DNA from: Erpobdella octoculata
Taxonomy: Eukaryota; Annelida; Clitellata; Hirudinida; Erpobdellidae
DNA: 64,000 nucleotides
Reading direction: 5' to 3'
Assembly (NCBI GenBank): GCA_963978895.1
Contig: OZ022247.1
Span: forward strand, 775,362-839,361
Position numbers and translations under genes: made by a program. Shown here piece by piece: positions 34,746 to 50,635 of this stretch. The notes below the pieces were generated by a model, which did no database searches, was not told the DNA's origin, and saw nothing but the letters and a program-made list of their open reading frames with translations. Every line of letters begins with the position of its first letter. Within the stretch, counting starts at the first letter, position 1.

Positions 34746-37700
34746 ATGAAAAACATCTTTAGAAAGAAAAAATACAACTTTGAAACGGCCACCGATAGAG
34801 ACTCCGGCTACTCGGCTAGCGTCAGCAGCAATAGTAGCTACAGCAGTAACAGCAGTTGCGAAACGCTGAGCCAAATAAAGGAACAGCGACGGCTACAGTC
34901 TATGATTTCTCATAGCAAAAATAATAACTCAACGTTAGCCGAACAAGTTCCAGTTCAACAGCAACAATACACCCCTATCCAAACATCACCAGTAATTTCG
35001 CCTATATTTGCCCAATCTTTTAGCCGTCCCGAAAAGCGAGTGGCACCTACAGTGCCAACCAGCCAGTCACAAGCCAAGAGCATCGTGGAGCCTCCAACCA
35101 AGAACGATTTGCCTAATAAACAAAGCGATCAGTCGCAGCTTTATGTGGGAAAGTCAAGAGCGCCTGAATATTTGACAAATGTAAAGGAAAACTTGGGTGA
35201 CGTATCAGCTGATGCTAAATATAATTTAACAGAGGTAGCAGTTAATGTCAAGGAAAACTTGGAAAAAATACCTGCCGATGTCCGTAAAACCTTTACAGAG
35301 GTATCAGCTGATACCAAAAATAACTTGACAGAAGTATCAGCAGATTTTAAAATTGCTGTGGTAGAAACACCAGCTCATTTCAAGAATACATCTACTGATC
35401 AACAGAGCACAGAAAACAGCAGTGCTAAACATTACCTTTCGGAACCAGCTACGTCGGCTCAGCAAAGAGCACCTTCAGAGTCGGCGCCATCGTGTCTGGA
35501 AAACTCTCAAGCCAACACGCTTCAGCTAGCTGAAACTCAGCAATCCACAACAACTGTGCAATTCCACGAGCAGCCGCAGTCGATGGTGGACGTTCGATCG
35601 CCGGCTCCACAACCGCCCATGGCGGAAATTAAATCGCTGAGGCAGCTGCGCAAATCTGCCGCTACGTCGGCTACGCTCGCAAAAAACAACTCATCAAAAC
35701 AGCTCAGCTATTTCAGCAACGACCCCGCCACAACAACAACTACAACTACTACTATTTCGGTCAATTCCACACACGAAATAGAAACTTCGACGAAACAAAA
35801 TGACTTTCAAGAACCGGCAACTCCGCCGTCAGCCAATGTCGAGCTTACCGATCTTGTCACAAGTCACGACATCGTGCAGACAGCAGACTCAGCAGCGGCA
35901 TCGTCATCGTCACCGCTGAATGATGACTCATCGATTGTTCCTCCGTCGCTGGAATCGACTGAAATCACAGCATCGATCACTTCAGACGTTCAAGTTGTTG
36001 TTGTCGATGAGTCGCAAACGGCCGTAGCTACCGCGTTAGCCGTTCACGTCGCCGACCAAAGCGACACTAGCGTTGCAAGTCCAGAAACACAGCCGCAAGA
36101 CACTGCTCAAAATTACCAGAACGAACCGACTAGATTCTACGTCGGTTCTTCCTCCTCCAGCGGTCATATAGACTCTTCAGCCGATCAACGCTCATCAGTC
36201 GATAATTCGCAACCAGGAAGCTGTGAAATCAGCGCGCCGATTAGTCACGTTTCGAAGATCGTTATCAGAAACGATCAAGTCCTTATAACGAGTGCTTCGA
36301 GCGCCGAGCAGAGGGCGGCTCAGAACGATAGCCGCGAGCAGCTTGAAACCGTCATAGGCGAGAGTGGTGACTGTCGATCTTTAAATACGCCAGTAGTCGG
36401 TGAAGTCGATATCAGTTCGGTGACGAGCGTCGGCGACAAAGAGGAAGAACTACTCGACAACGATAGCGATAAGCCAGCCGACGTTGATAACAAGAGAGCT
36501 GCTCTTCCCAGTGAGCAGGAAACAAATGAAAACAACAGTGACATGACTTCAAACAGCGCTACTGGCTGGAGCGTCAAGAATCATACAAGTACTTCTGCTA
36601 ACCTCAAGCAGAGAGAAGAAACGTCGGTAAATTGCGAACCGGCTGACTGCCAGAAAACTCATTCTCGGCTCAATTTCGAAACGAGGAATGGAAGAAACGA
36701 ACCGGAGCCGACGTTCAGAATCGAAACGGCCAAACTGCACCGCCCGGACCTAGAATCCGAACCGGCATTCAGAATCGAACCGGCATTCAGAATCGAACCG
36801 ACGAAACCGACTCAACCGAGAGAAATCGGAAAGTTCATCCGAAATGCTGGATCGCTGAACAGCAGCGGCAGAGAGGTCAAAACCAGCCGGTCGGATAAGC
36901 CTGCGAGCGACACAGCTGAGGGTCAGAGGTCGTCCGGTAGTTCTCAGGAATACTCAGAGCGGACGATCATTGCCAGTTGTAACGACGGAAAGACTGCGAG
37001 AAAAGAAGAAGATGACGAAGACGGAGATGGAGATGGAGATGGCGATGAAACGGAACATGCGTATTTCAATAGGGGAAAAGAGGAAAGGATCGTTGCCGGA
37101 AGATCCGGATCGTTCCGTGGTGTAAAGAATCTCGTCAAATACGGAATATCGGCGTTTGCCGACATGGAAAAAGGTCAAGCCAGAAAGGTTATTAGCTGTG
37201 TTTTTGTTTTAATTTATTATAATTGTATTTACGACGAAAATTACATACGATGAACAATATAAAAATCAATAAATCAATTGCTTGCACAAACAAAGCATCC
37301 GATTATTTTCAATTGTTGGTCAAATGATTAATGTGCAAATTTATTAAATTTATTTTTTTTATTAAATAATTGTTCAAAAATTATCGGCATATATGGGGTC
37401 AAATTTAGGTCAGATGTCAACTCGACCACAAGCTTATCAATCAATACTTCAATCAATAAGTTTATCAATCAATCAATTTATCAATCCATCAATCAATCAA
37501 TCAAATCAATCAGTTATTCAACATATCAATTAACCAACAACTCGATAAATAAACCAACAAATCAACCATCAAGCAGCCAACCAACCAGCCAAAAAATCAA
37601 TCAATCAATCAACCAACAAATCAATCCATTAATCAATCAATCGATTAATCAAACAATCAATCAATCAATCAATCAATGCCTACTTCTGAACTAACCATTC

Positions 37701-38962
37701 TGTTAATCCACAGGACTTGATCGAGCAATCAAGAGGTAGAATTCTCTTCTTCACCACCAGCATGTCGGTCATCCGGTCGACGCGCGACAAGTGCGCCGAA
37801 ATCAAGAAAATCTTGCAGAACCATCGAGTTTTCTTCGAGGAAAGAGACGTCTACATATCCGAAGAAAACGCCGCCGAGCTCATCAAGCGATTCAAGCTGA
37901 AGCGACTGGACGCCGACGCTAGTAGCGGCTCTAGCGAGCTAGCTAACGAGAATGGTAGTAGCGGTGGCTCTACTGTCAGTGGCACTGGGGAGTACACCAG
38001 GGTAGAGTATGACCACATGCTGTCGAAGCTACCTCGAGTGTTCGTCGAAGACTTTGATCTTGGAGTGAGCGAATTATGGATTTGTTGTAGAGTTTTCGTC
38101 CGTGATAAAAGTCTTTAAAACATTTTATTTAACGTGTTTGATTATATTTCAATAGAACGTGATTTTATATTATTATAATTGTTTATTAAAAAAAAATAAA
38201 ATTAATTCACTTAAACACTCGCAGGACTACGAAGCAGTCAGTAAACTGAACGAAACAAAAGTTTTGAAGAAGATTTTTAAAGATTTCCCGGTAACTTTGA
38301 ATTTGAATTTAAGTTATTTAAGAAAATTCTAAACTGTTTGTGGTTTAATTTAGAATTGAAATTTATAGTTATAATATGCTCGCTAGGATTAAATATTTCA
38401 AAATACTCGCGAGTGGCATAAACAAACGATTCAAAGGAAAAGAAACACCCAATCAAAATAGTATTAATAAATTATGTCCAAGATTCACATGTTACAATGT
38501 TTTAGTTTTAATTATCAACAACATATTCATGTTTACTTTATTTAAAAATAAACAATGTTAAAGAACATAATTCTTCTTCCTGCTCTATCAGACTCAAGCA
38601 TAACCCGATCCAATTAACCTTTAATTGATAACAATTGGAGCCTATCATGTACATGAACTTTCCACTTCGATTTTCAGAAAGTTCAAGGTGACGTCACTTG
38701 CCCCGGATGCGGCGGCTACCGCTACACGCCCTGCTACAGCTGTCACGGCAGCAAGAAGTCGCGGCGCAACAACTTCACAGAAGAGTTCCAGGCTCTGCGC
38801 TGTACAAAGTGCGACGAGAACGGCTTGGCGCGCTGCCGCTTCTGTAACGCGGAACGCCCGCCTGGCGAACGGAAAGGAAACGACGATGATCTTTTCGGAG
38901 AAGAAGCTACGGCAGCGGAAGCTGCTAAACGACTCGACGACAGCTTCAGCAGTGGTAGCTGA
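34746..38962 (+). CDS. GRXCR1: GRXCR1-like glutaredoxin-domain cysteine-rich protein (4 exons)
   Basis: Exons 34746-37187, 37714-38064, 38225-38290 and 38678-38962 all join in phase 0, giving 1047 residues. The start ATG (AAAAATGAAA context) opens MKNIFRKKKYNFETATDRDS. Residues 1-814 are a single disordered exon rich in Ser, Thr, Gln and Glu, with degenerate repeats of (V/E)VSAD-x-K-x-NLTE at about 140-210, FRIEPAFRIEP near 675 and an acidic GDGDGDGDE run near 760. The glutaredoxin-like domain follows (GRILFFTTSMSVIRSTRDKC, then NHRVFFEERDVYI, then LPRVFVEDFDLG). The redox CxxC is absent, as is usual in this family. The last exon has four CxxC pairs (961/964, 972/975, 995/998, 1006/1009), including CPGCGGYRYTPCYSCHGSKK. 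Vertebrate GRXCR1 shapes actin-based stereocilia; the long N-terminus is far beyond its roughly 290 residues. Confidence 0.9.
37430..37675. repeat. Degenerate (AATC)n repeat
   Basis: AATCAATCAATC and variants (AACCAACA, CAGCCAACC) fill intron 1 of the GRXCR1-like gene up to about 40 bp before the exon 2 acceptor. Confidence 0.9.
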
Positions 38963-39090
38963 GCGCGAAGTCGTTTGGCTGCGTTTTTTTTTTTAGAATT
39001 GTTTTCAATTTCAAAGTCTTATGAAGCTGTCTGTGCTGTTAATATTTATTAGGCTATGATGACTTGCTGAACAGCGGAAGTGACTTTAAG

Positions 39091-39100
39091 AATTGTTTTG

Positions 39101-39170
<70 letters not shown>

Positions 39171-39173
39171 TTG

Positions 39174-39211
<38 letters not shown>

Positions 39212-39214
39212 TTG

Positions 39215-39274
<60 letters not shown>

Positions 39275-39277
39275 TTG

Positions 39278-39319
<42 letters not shown>

Positions 39320-39322
39320 TTG

Positions 39323-39362
<40 letters not shown>

Positions 39363-39365
39363 CAA

Positions 39366-39440
<75 letters not shown>
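39091..39440. repeat. (TA)n array punctuated by TTGTTTTGCG, with one inverted copy
   Basis: Five direct copies of TTGTTTTGCG (from 39093, 39166, 39207, 39270 and 39315) are separated by (TA)n runs of differing length. A reverse-complement CGCAAAACAA lies at 39361-39370, then another long (TA)n. The last direct and the inverted copy can form a hairpin. Confidence 0.95.
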
Positions 39441-39443
<3 letters not shown>

Positions 39444-41766
39444 CGGATGTCATCTGATTTCTTTTTTTCAACTTAAACTGCAATTTTTTTACTTCAATTT
39501 TCTACAGCCATGTTTTAAAGAAGGTTAACAGCTGCAGTATCAGTAGTAGTAGTGGTAGCAGCAACAGTAGTATTAGTATCAATACAATAGTATAGTACTT
39601 AGTACTACAATCTAGTTGAACAAAAAAGAGGAAACCTATGTTTGTCCAAGGTAATTTTTTATGTGACTGACACTTGACACTGTCACTACGAGATATTTGA
39701 AAATACGCGTGTAAAACTGTATGTATATAAAAGTGTATGTACGTGCAGTGTATGCAATTACAGTAAATGTAAAGTAGTATAAAATGAATGTACAGTGTAT
39801 GTGCAGTGTACGTTTTTGTTTACATGTTGCATCCTGTACAGTTGCCCAATTGTACATGATTAAATTGTATCAATTCTTGGGAGTGGTGAATCGTTTATTT
39901 TCAGCTTTGGCTTACAGAAACATCCAGATCATTTCTCAAAATGTAACTTTATTTACCTCGAATTGAGAAAAAAGAAAAAAGTGAAAGTGAAAAAGAAAGT
40001 ATTTTTTCACCAGGCTGTAATATGTTTATTTTTTTGTTTGTTTGTTAATAAAATTCAGTTAAGAAACAAAAAAGATGTTACAAATTATCTTATTGATTCA
40101 AATAATTCATCGTAATTTCAATACCAATCGGTTTGTTCCCTGTAAAAAGTTTCACATTTTTTTCAGCTGATATAAACATTCGGTTGTCAAATAAAAAATA
40201 TGGCGACAACTGATTTTCTGTAACGTCTGATAACACCTTATCCGATTTTTTTTTTCAAAGTGTGTATTTGAACTATTTAGCCGTAGTTTTAGTTTAACGC
40301 TAAGCGGATCTGCTGGTTTTTCTTGTTGTTGTTGTTGTTTATTCAAGTCCTTGTCACTTTTTCAGCGTTTAGGACCAATGCTGGTTTTTCAAAATAACTC
40401 CCCCTTTTATATATCCACCCTCACAACTGGAAATTCTGAAAGTCGAGCTTTGCGCATAGACATCAGTGGCATAGCGAGAGTATCTGACGCCCGGGGGCAA
40501 GGTATAAAAATTACGCCCCCATCTTCCAATGTCTTCCCAATTTGACGACCAAAACGAGGGTTGGGGTTAGGATGCCCCCCTCTGCTCCCTTCGCTACGCC
40601 ACTTATAGACATCGTACTATATGTTGGGTTGAATTGAAAACGTACGCACAGCGGCATTTTTGAAGGGGAGCCAAGATTTCAGAATCGAAACTGGAAGTTC
40701 AGAATGGATTTTTATCTGCTCCGCTCTGTTTATATTCGCTCTGTTCTAAACGAGCATTGCATTGCCTGTTCCTATGGAGACCGACTAGCAAACATATATC
40801 CAAGGTCGGCCGACCAAAGACAGTTAGACGGACGGACAGTGACGCAGAAGGAGAAGGAGTGACACAAATGCAATGGATTGAGATTATTGAGATTTAGTAT
40901 ACGCCTTATCAAGACAAGTCTTGCTCAAAAAAAGATGGTGAAGATGTACCTACAGACCAAAATGTTAAAAGTAAAAATTAAAAACATAAAAAATGAAATG
41001 GAAAGACTGGTAGCACCTACTAGAAAAAACTACAGAGAATCATAATCATTAACCCTGCACCAGTCATCATTATTCCTATATAATAAATGTTTTAATGTCA
41101 TTATAGGTACTATCATCATCGTAATCATCATCATCATCATCATTACATCATCATCCTCATCGTCGTCGTCGTCGTCGTCTCATATATTTGAAAGAAAATT
41201 ATGAGGCTTCTAATATGTTTTTTTTTGTAACTTAAGATAGCATAATAATGTATCCGTTGAAAATTCAATTCATATTTAAAATTTGTGTATCAAAAAATTT
41301 TAATTGTTAAGGATTTTTTTTATTTATCGTTTTATTTTCGGAATCTAATTATTTAATAGTTTTAAAATAAACCTAATCTTCTAAATCTTATTTATTTTCT
41401 TCAAAACATAGTTATTTACGATAATATTTATTTTATTTGCTTTCTCATAATCTTCTATTTACATTCTTTCGCGAGCAATTATGTTAATTAGCGTGGCCTT
41501 CCAACAGCGAGCCTGCGTTGAATGCCCGAAAAAACCGTAGTAGTTCGCGCGCATGTGTGATAGTAAGCAGCAGAAATGCCAACATGTCAAAGATCAAAGC
41601 TAGCCGTGTAAAGCATGCATATATAATTCACTTTTAGTTTAATAAATTATTTATGAAAAGCTCAACATTCTCGTCTATAATATTTACATTTTTTTATAAG
41701 TTTTATTTTACAGTTTTTTGTTTCCATTGTGACATTGTAATTGTGAATATGCCCCTACCTGAATCC
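39441..41766. other. Intergenic, no gene seen
   Basis: Short AGT and ATC trinucleotide runs (about 39540-39600 and 41115-41180). A stretch near 40460-40620 (AGTGGCATAGCGAGAG...TTCGCTACGCCAC) has partly complementary ends and may be another short repeat. No exon was recognised. Confidence 0.5.
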
Positions 41767-41966
41767 NNNNNNNNNNNNNNNNNNNNNNNNNNNNNNNNNN
41801 NNNNNNNNNNNNNNNNNNNNNNNNNNNNNNNNNNNNNNNNNNNNNNNNNNNNNNNNNNNNNNNNNNNNNNNNNNNNNNNNNNNNNNNNNNNNNNNNNNNN
41901 NNNNNNNNNNNNNNNNNNNNNNNNNNNNNNNNNNNNNNNNNNNNNNNNNNNNNNNNNNNNNNNNNN
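41767..41966. other. Assembly gap of 200 N
   Basis: Exactly 200 N, so probably a placeholder or an estimated size. A (TA)n run starts at once on the right side (41967), suggesting that the dinucleotide repeat caused the break. Confidence 0.99.
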
Positions 41967-42042
<76 letters not shown>

Positions 42043-43555
42043 TTATTTATTTATATATATATATGTATGTATAATTTATATTTTTATATATCGAAACTAG
42101 AGCAATATAAATGGTTATGCTTTAAGAGGCAGCAGCTGTGTTGTAAAAGGCGCTGTAAAATAATATATACTGCCTGGTGTTGAAGATTATGTTAATGACG
42201 ATGACTGATAATTATGGCAATGAAAACAACATTTTTTGATAGGGGGTTCGCCTCTCCCATCACCCCATCAAAAGTGAATTTTTTTTCTTTAAATACAGGC
42301 GTGGTTTTAGTTATGTATTAATCTAAGTCGTCAAAATATAAATTAATGAGAAAAATCTTTAATTTTTAATAAAAAAAAATTACAATCACAACAAGCTTTT
42401 CTTCTTTCAACTTTCTCCGCATAACATTTTTTTGACCGCAATAGCCTCTTGGCCCGGTAGTGGTGGTAGTTGTAGCGGGGGTGGTATTTGTGGTGGTGGT
42501 ATTGTTAGTGGTGAATTCAGCGACAATTATTAATTAAAGTATAATGATGAACTTTTAGTCAATTTGATTTTTTAAAAATGCTTAAAAAATAAATAAATAA
42601 ATAAAACTTTAACTTTAACTGGGTACGCAGACAAATCCTTACTAGCTTATTATTTCCTTTTAAGCCATCCTCCTCCTCTTCCTCCTCCTCCTCCTCCTCC
42701 CTCCGAGCTTAAAATAGAACGTAACGAGAGCTCGCCTGTGTCCGCAACGAGGCGTCGTAGATTTTTGCGTAGAGGCCGCACCAGCAACAGCAGCAGCTGA
42801 AGCTCTGACCGTAGCTGCAGCTGCAAGAAAAACCGTGCGGATAGTAGTAGTGGTAGTAGTGGTAGTAGTAATAACCGTAGTACTACTAAATAGTAAATAG
42901 CTTTGCTGTTTTAGTAGTAACTGTTTTTTAATTTGTTATTATTTTAATTTATTTGCCGTCTAAGTTTATGTTTTTCAATTTATTTTAAACTCACAGTTAT
43001 CCGTTACTACACAGACGATAAAATATCAACTATATAACCATCAACCTATTATTTGCATGTGCTTATGTTTCATTCGATTTCTTCCTTTACTTAAATTTTA
43101 CACCTTTTTTACTCTAAATTTAACACGTTACATGAATATAATTTTTATATTTTTATATATATTTTAAAAATTTCAGTTCATCCCTCCTTCTTCCACCATC
43201 TACCCTGTTCCGTGTTTACCCTCAATCTTCGACGTCCGTCGATAAACTCTGGAAAATCGTACGGATTCGATTTGTGAACATCATATAGCTCTCATCAGAG
43301 CCCACGCGAGCAAGCAGGAGACCTGAGGAGACAGCGGCGGACCGAGACATAAGCAGATACGGATAGAGACAGAAACAGATACGGATAGAGACAGATACGC
43401 ATAGAGACAGAAACAGATACGGATAGACACAGAGACGAAACTGGAAAAGCATACAGAATATCCCGATATGGAAAAGAAGATGTGACGATGCAAAGTTGAC
43501 TAAAGAAGAAAACAGAATATTCTCTAATTCATCCATGCCGGTACCAAAACCGGAT
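41967..43555. other. Intergenic, no gene seen
   Basis: (TA)n to about 42038, then AT-rich sequence, GGTGGTAGT and TCCTCC runs (about 42450-42700), and AGATACGGATAGAGACAG repeats at about 43350-43430. An Arg/Ser-rich open frame ending at about 42800 has no supporting features. Confidence 0.5.
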
Positions 43556-43559
<4 letters not shown>

Positions 43560-43622
<63 letters not shown>

Positions 43623-43836
43623 AATTATCGGAGAGGCACCAAAGCAGCGTAAAAGTCAGACAAATACGAGAGAGGCACGATGACATGTAAACAGCTGGAG
43701 CGACAGATGGAGGAGGGACAGTGGAAAGCTGGAACGGAGTCACAAATTACGAACACTTCTGATTTAATCCAGCCGGCCTGTTCTTCATAGAAGCAGTCTC
43801 GGGTAATAAGCGTGCATTCCAGCTACGGAGCCGCTG

Positions 43837-43890
<54 letters not shown>

Positions 43891-43915
43891 GAGAGAGAAA
43901 GAAAGAGAGAGAGAG
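43560..43915. repeat. Two (GA)n microsatellites
   Basis: GA runs at 43560-43619 and 43841-43890 with further GAAA/GAGA to about 43915, separated by about 220 bp of single-copy sequence. Confidence 0.95.
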
Positions 43916-44570
43916 AGCGCTTCCGCTGGAAGATTAATTAAAGAAGAAATGTACATTTTTTTTGTTTTCTGTTTTATCTTGTTTTGTGTATAAAAAAATT
44001 ATTATTATATGATATGTTGTTATATGGGTGTTAAAATTTGTTGGAAAAATTATTTTATGATCGATAGAGATGTGATGGGGTTTAATAGATAATAGAATAA
44101 TTATTTACACAAAAAGAACCAATCAGTTTTGTTGTCACTTTAATTTTAATTAAATTATTTGAATTAAATTGAAGTTAAGCATTTTTCTAGACGCCACTAA
44201 ATAAATGAAATTTCTTTAACTTTCAGTAGCTATATATAGTTCCTTTCGGAGCATCGTACTTCAGCGATGGTGATGATGGCGATGCTATTAATATTAATTA
44301 CTTAGCGTTGTTGTGGTTAAACTGTCTGTTTTTGCGCGTGTTTAGTTGATATCGTTGCTGTGTCTGTCGCTTTTTCTGTCTCTGTTTGTTTGTCCGTCTG
44401 TTTCCATCTGTTCATTTAAGCATTTTTTAAAGTTTAATTGTCTGCATCTTACTACTAATAGAGCTGTAGAAGTAAGTTTGGTCTAAATTTTCTAACATAC
44501 AAGGAATAGAGGACAAAGAAAGAGAGTGCGTGAGTGAGTGTGAGTGAGAGACAGATATTGATAGGCATAG

Positions 44571-44577
44571 GGAGAGA

Positions 44578-44642
<65 letters not shown>
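44571..44642. repeat. (GA)n microsatellite
   Basis: Nearly pure GA run with one GTGAG interruption near the start. Confidence 0.95.
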
Positions 44643-44647
<5 letters not shown>

Positions 44648-44763
44648 AAGATAACCTGGCCTTCTACAGTGGCGTAACTAAAATTTCCACAGCCCGGGGA
44701 GTCGGGGGGTTCTTGAGTTTTCAGCCCTAGTGATGCGCACATCGCTATGCGTACTAAGCAATT

Positions 44764-44905
44764 TTACCCGTTACAAATAGACGCAACTAAATTATTTATT
44801 AGAAATACACGTTACTAAATTATTTATTACATATACATGTAACTAAATTATTTACTACAAATACACGTAACTAAATTATTTATTACAAATACACGTGAGT
44901 AAATT
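44764..44905. repeat. 31-bp minisatellite
   Basis: Four copies of a unit that includes ACACGTAACTAAATTATTTA followed by TTACAAAT, with small changes. Confidence 0.9.
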
Positions 44906-47100
44906 TTGGTTTTATTTCTTAACTGATATAATGCTAATAGCAAGTAAAAATTAAATCAAATACAACATTTTATTAATTTATTTAAATTAAAATGTAAGAA
45001 AATAGTAAGTTTAACTGTAAAAAGACTCTGTAAATGCTTTCAATGTTCTCTTTTTCAAGCATGCCTACCGTACTAGTACTGTAGGGAGAATCGTGTGCCA
45101 TCGCTGAACTTGCTTGCTCTCAGAGCAACTTGCTCAACAAGTCAACAGTCGCATGTCTTTGAACTCTGCGCCTTAGATCGCTTGAAGTTGAAGAATCGCT
45201 TTAATTGGTTCTGCGATTTTATTTCTAAAACTTTTACCAGCAGCAACTAGTTTCGTGAATTGTGTAAATTTCAACAAGGCTTGTTTACTTTTTGTTAATA
45301 CAGCTCCAACTGCAGTACCACTCACCCTGTGTTAGTAGACTCATAGGTTAATTGAAAATCATTCGTCAACCTCTTATAATATATTTTTCAGAGGCTCAGC
45401 AAGGGGACAGTGGAACACCTGTTCCTGGGCGCCATTTGGAAGAGGCGCCCAAATATGAGTTTATAACTGGATTTTTTTTAGAAAAGTACCTTCAACTACA
45501 CCCTCCCGGCTAACTGGGCCATCAGCTTTTTCTGAAAGAAAAAGTGGAATTATTATTTTTTTGTTATAAAAGGACCTACTACTCACTTCATCTGGTCATC
45601 AGCTATTTTTGAAAGAAAAGTTTACAGATGAGCAATTTATAAGGGCGCATTTTTTTATACATTTTCCTCAGGCGTCAAAAACTTAACTAAAGTTTAACTT
45701 TTAATACGGCAGCAATGACACAAATCGGTCAAAATTAGTTCTATAGTGTGGTAGGCCCCCCCTTAGCCCCTGATACGACAAAAAGTTTTTAAAAACCAGG
45801 GGGTGCAGAAAAAGCACGTTAATTCGATTAAAAGTTATATTAACGTTATCGCCATGATTCGCGTTAACGTTTGATAGAGCCGGGTTCGGACCAATAGGAA
45901 GATGAGGCCAACAGGATAGTAATACTATCGATATTACGATCATATTTAACGATCTAATTTATAAACGAATTATTTTTTATGGCCATTTAGATAAGAATTA
46001 TTAAATTAAAATTGTTTTTAATAAACGGAAATGAACTTGAAGTGAAGTCAGAAAAGGAAAGAAAACTGGTTGTCAACGTAAAAAAAGAAATGCGATTGGA
46101 AGACTAAAACTAAAAACAATGACAAGGTTTCGTTAAAAATAATTTTTTTAGAAAAACATAATAATAATAATACTAAGATAGAGCTAGAAAATATTTCAAA
46201 TTCAGACAACTCCTAAAGAGGGCCACCCGGGGGAGGCCACCTCCCCCCCCATCCACCTACTTGCAAGGCCACTGGTTGGCTTTCCGGAAGAAATAATGCA
46301 GGAAAGTGGATGGGCGGCTGTAAAAAACTGAAAAACTAACCAAAAAAACACAAAAATAGTTTTTTTCTGTTTTTATATATTCTATTTTTGCTACCCAAAA
46401 TAAAATTCTTTTTTTTCTCCGCCATCTTCTCTTCCTCCTTCTCTTCGGTGTCCAGCAATCGTTTTCCGCATCATCCTGCCATGGTATAGGTGAATGATCG
46501 TGCGACGTGTGTGTGTGTATGTGTGAGTGTGTGTGTGTGTGTGTGTCTGCCTATATGTATGTCAATAACCTGGATCTATGATTCTAAACGTATTTGTTTG
46601 TCTCCCATCAACTCTCTGTGCTTGTCTACATTTGTGTACATGTGCGCGCGTGTGTGCGTGTGTGCGTGTGTGTGTGTGTGTGTGTGTGCGTCAATATGCC
46701 TCTGAGTCTTCTCCGTGCTATAAGTACGTTCGATTGTTGTTTGCGAATTACCTTGTTCCGCGCGGATAAGCTTAACCTTTGATTGGCATGGTCTTGGAAT
46801 TTCAACGTGCGGTTATTAGACGTACCTTCTGCCGGCAGTGTCAGGTGATATTCCCCGGAAAACTTCTCAGGCAGTCCTATTCCCTATCAGCCCGCTCTGA
46901 GGCTCAGCTGTCTACCTGGCGGAAATGAAATGGAGGGAGGGTGTAGGATGCAAAGAGAAAGACACTAACGATGGTATACGTACTATACGCGCACACACAA
47001 GCATACGTTCAGGCATGCATTTGAACTTCCAGATGGATAGAGGAAGTCACCTGGCGAAATTATTCAGAAAAGATAAAGTTAAACTGATATAGAAAGAAGA
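44906..47100. other. Intergenic, no gene seen
   Basis: (GT)n runs at about 46505-46550 and 46645-46690. No exon was recognised on either strand. Confidence 0.5.
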
Positions 47101-47106
47101 TAAAGT

Positions 47107-47109
47107 GTA

Positions 47110-47181
<72 letters not shown>

Positions 47182-47342
47182 AGGGGTTGAGAGAAATACA
47201 GAAACAGAAAGAAAGTAAAAGAGTGGAGAGCACAGGTTCCTGACAATAATCTTCTTGTGAAAGTGTATTGATCAGTAGCGGCGGCCAGCGCGCGTAGTAG
47301 TAATAGTAGTAGTAGTAGTAGTAGTAATAGTAGTAGTAGTGG
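47107..47342. repeat. (TG)n(GA)n and (AGT)n microsatellites
   Basis: TG then GA dinucleotides at 47107-47177, and an AGT trinucleotide run at about 47295-47342. Confidence 0.92.
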
Positions 47343-49634
<2,292 letters not shown>

Positions 49635-50497
49635 GCACACAGACAGAGACAAACTCGTACAAACATATACAAACACGTACACTTCGCATGTGGAATGTTG
49701 GCACGTTCGCGTGTATACGCAGCGTACACACGCGAGTAAAAATGTACACAACGGTAGTGCACGGTCGGCTTCCGTGTGAGCATGCGCGGCGGCCTACTTG
49801 CACGCCGGCTTTCCGCTGAGCTTTGTGTTTACGTTCTTCTTCTTCTTATTATTATTCTTATTGTTATTATTATTATTGTTATAGTTTTATGTTATTGTTG
49901 TTCTAAGAGATTTCAGTTTGTGTTTATTTTATTTATATTTGTTAAATTGCCAAAACTAAAAACTTTTTTAAATTGCCAAAACTTTTTTTGTAAAGCAAAT
50001 CAACAGACATAAAATAAGATTTTAAATTGTTGATGTTTAATATTAGAGAAAAGTAAACTTTTCAACAACACCTAAAAAAATGAATGAACATCTTTTATTT
50101 TTGGTATCCTATAAAAAGAACTCGAAACTAGATGATTAGACAGATCATATCATAATAATTGATAAACTCGTCAACAACAAATTGTCGTTAACTAATTACA
50201 TAGACAAGCACCCGAAGATAATAAAATTCCCATAATAAGACTTACACGCATATAAATATATACATTTCATGTATACATACATACATTACATACACACGCG
50301 GATAAATATAGATTTACATATCAACAAAACAAAGGCTACGCCCGTAACCTGCAATCGAACAGCCCAGCACTACTAAAAACTCTAATCGTCAGGTGTGTGC
50401 AACCAGATTAATTAATATTAATAAGTTGATGAAGTCTGACGAGAACAAGAGAAAAGAAGCCTATCGTCTCTTAAGTGTTTGTTGTTCATCTCTATAG

Positions 50498-50635
50498 GTT
50501 AGCTCATTACGGGGTGCGTATTTGGTGACAATAGTGACAATATGTGTGGTGGTGGTGGTGGTTCTCCTACGCTGGTGTCGAAAGCGACATTTTTCCATGA
50601 TGACAAAACAGTTAATGGTAGCGTTGAGCGATTGA
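50498..50635 (+). CDS. Candidate transmembrane terminal exon
   Basis: After a possible acceptor (TTCATCTCTATAG) an open frame of 45 residues starts VSSLRGAYLVTIVTICVVVV, then VVLLRWCRKRHF, and ends after a short tail. A hydrophobic segment followed by a basic stop-transfer cluster is how a type I membrane protein ends. The valines come partly from a (GTG)n run, and no upstream exon was found, so this may be chance. Confidence 0.25.
   Translation, partial: VSSLRGAYLVTIVTICVVVVVVLLRWCRKRHFSMMTKQLMVALSD

Noticed and set aside
38625..38996. Alternative plus-strand frame rich in Arg/Ala/Thr
   Set aside because: Out-of-frame reading of GRXCR1-like exon 4. The correct frame has the four CxxC pairs.
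42600..42800. Pro- and Arg-rich open frame (RRRRFLRRGRTSN)
   Set aside because: Derived largely from a TCC run; no splice partner, start context or family.
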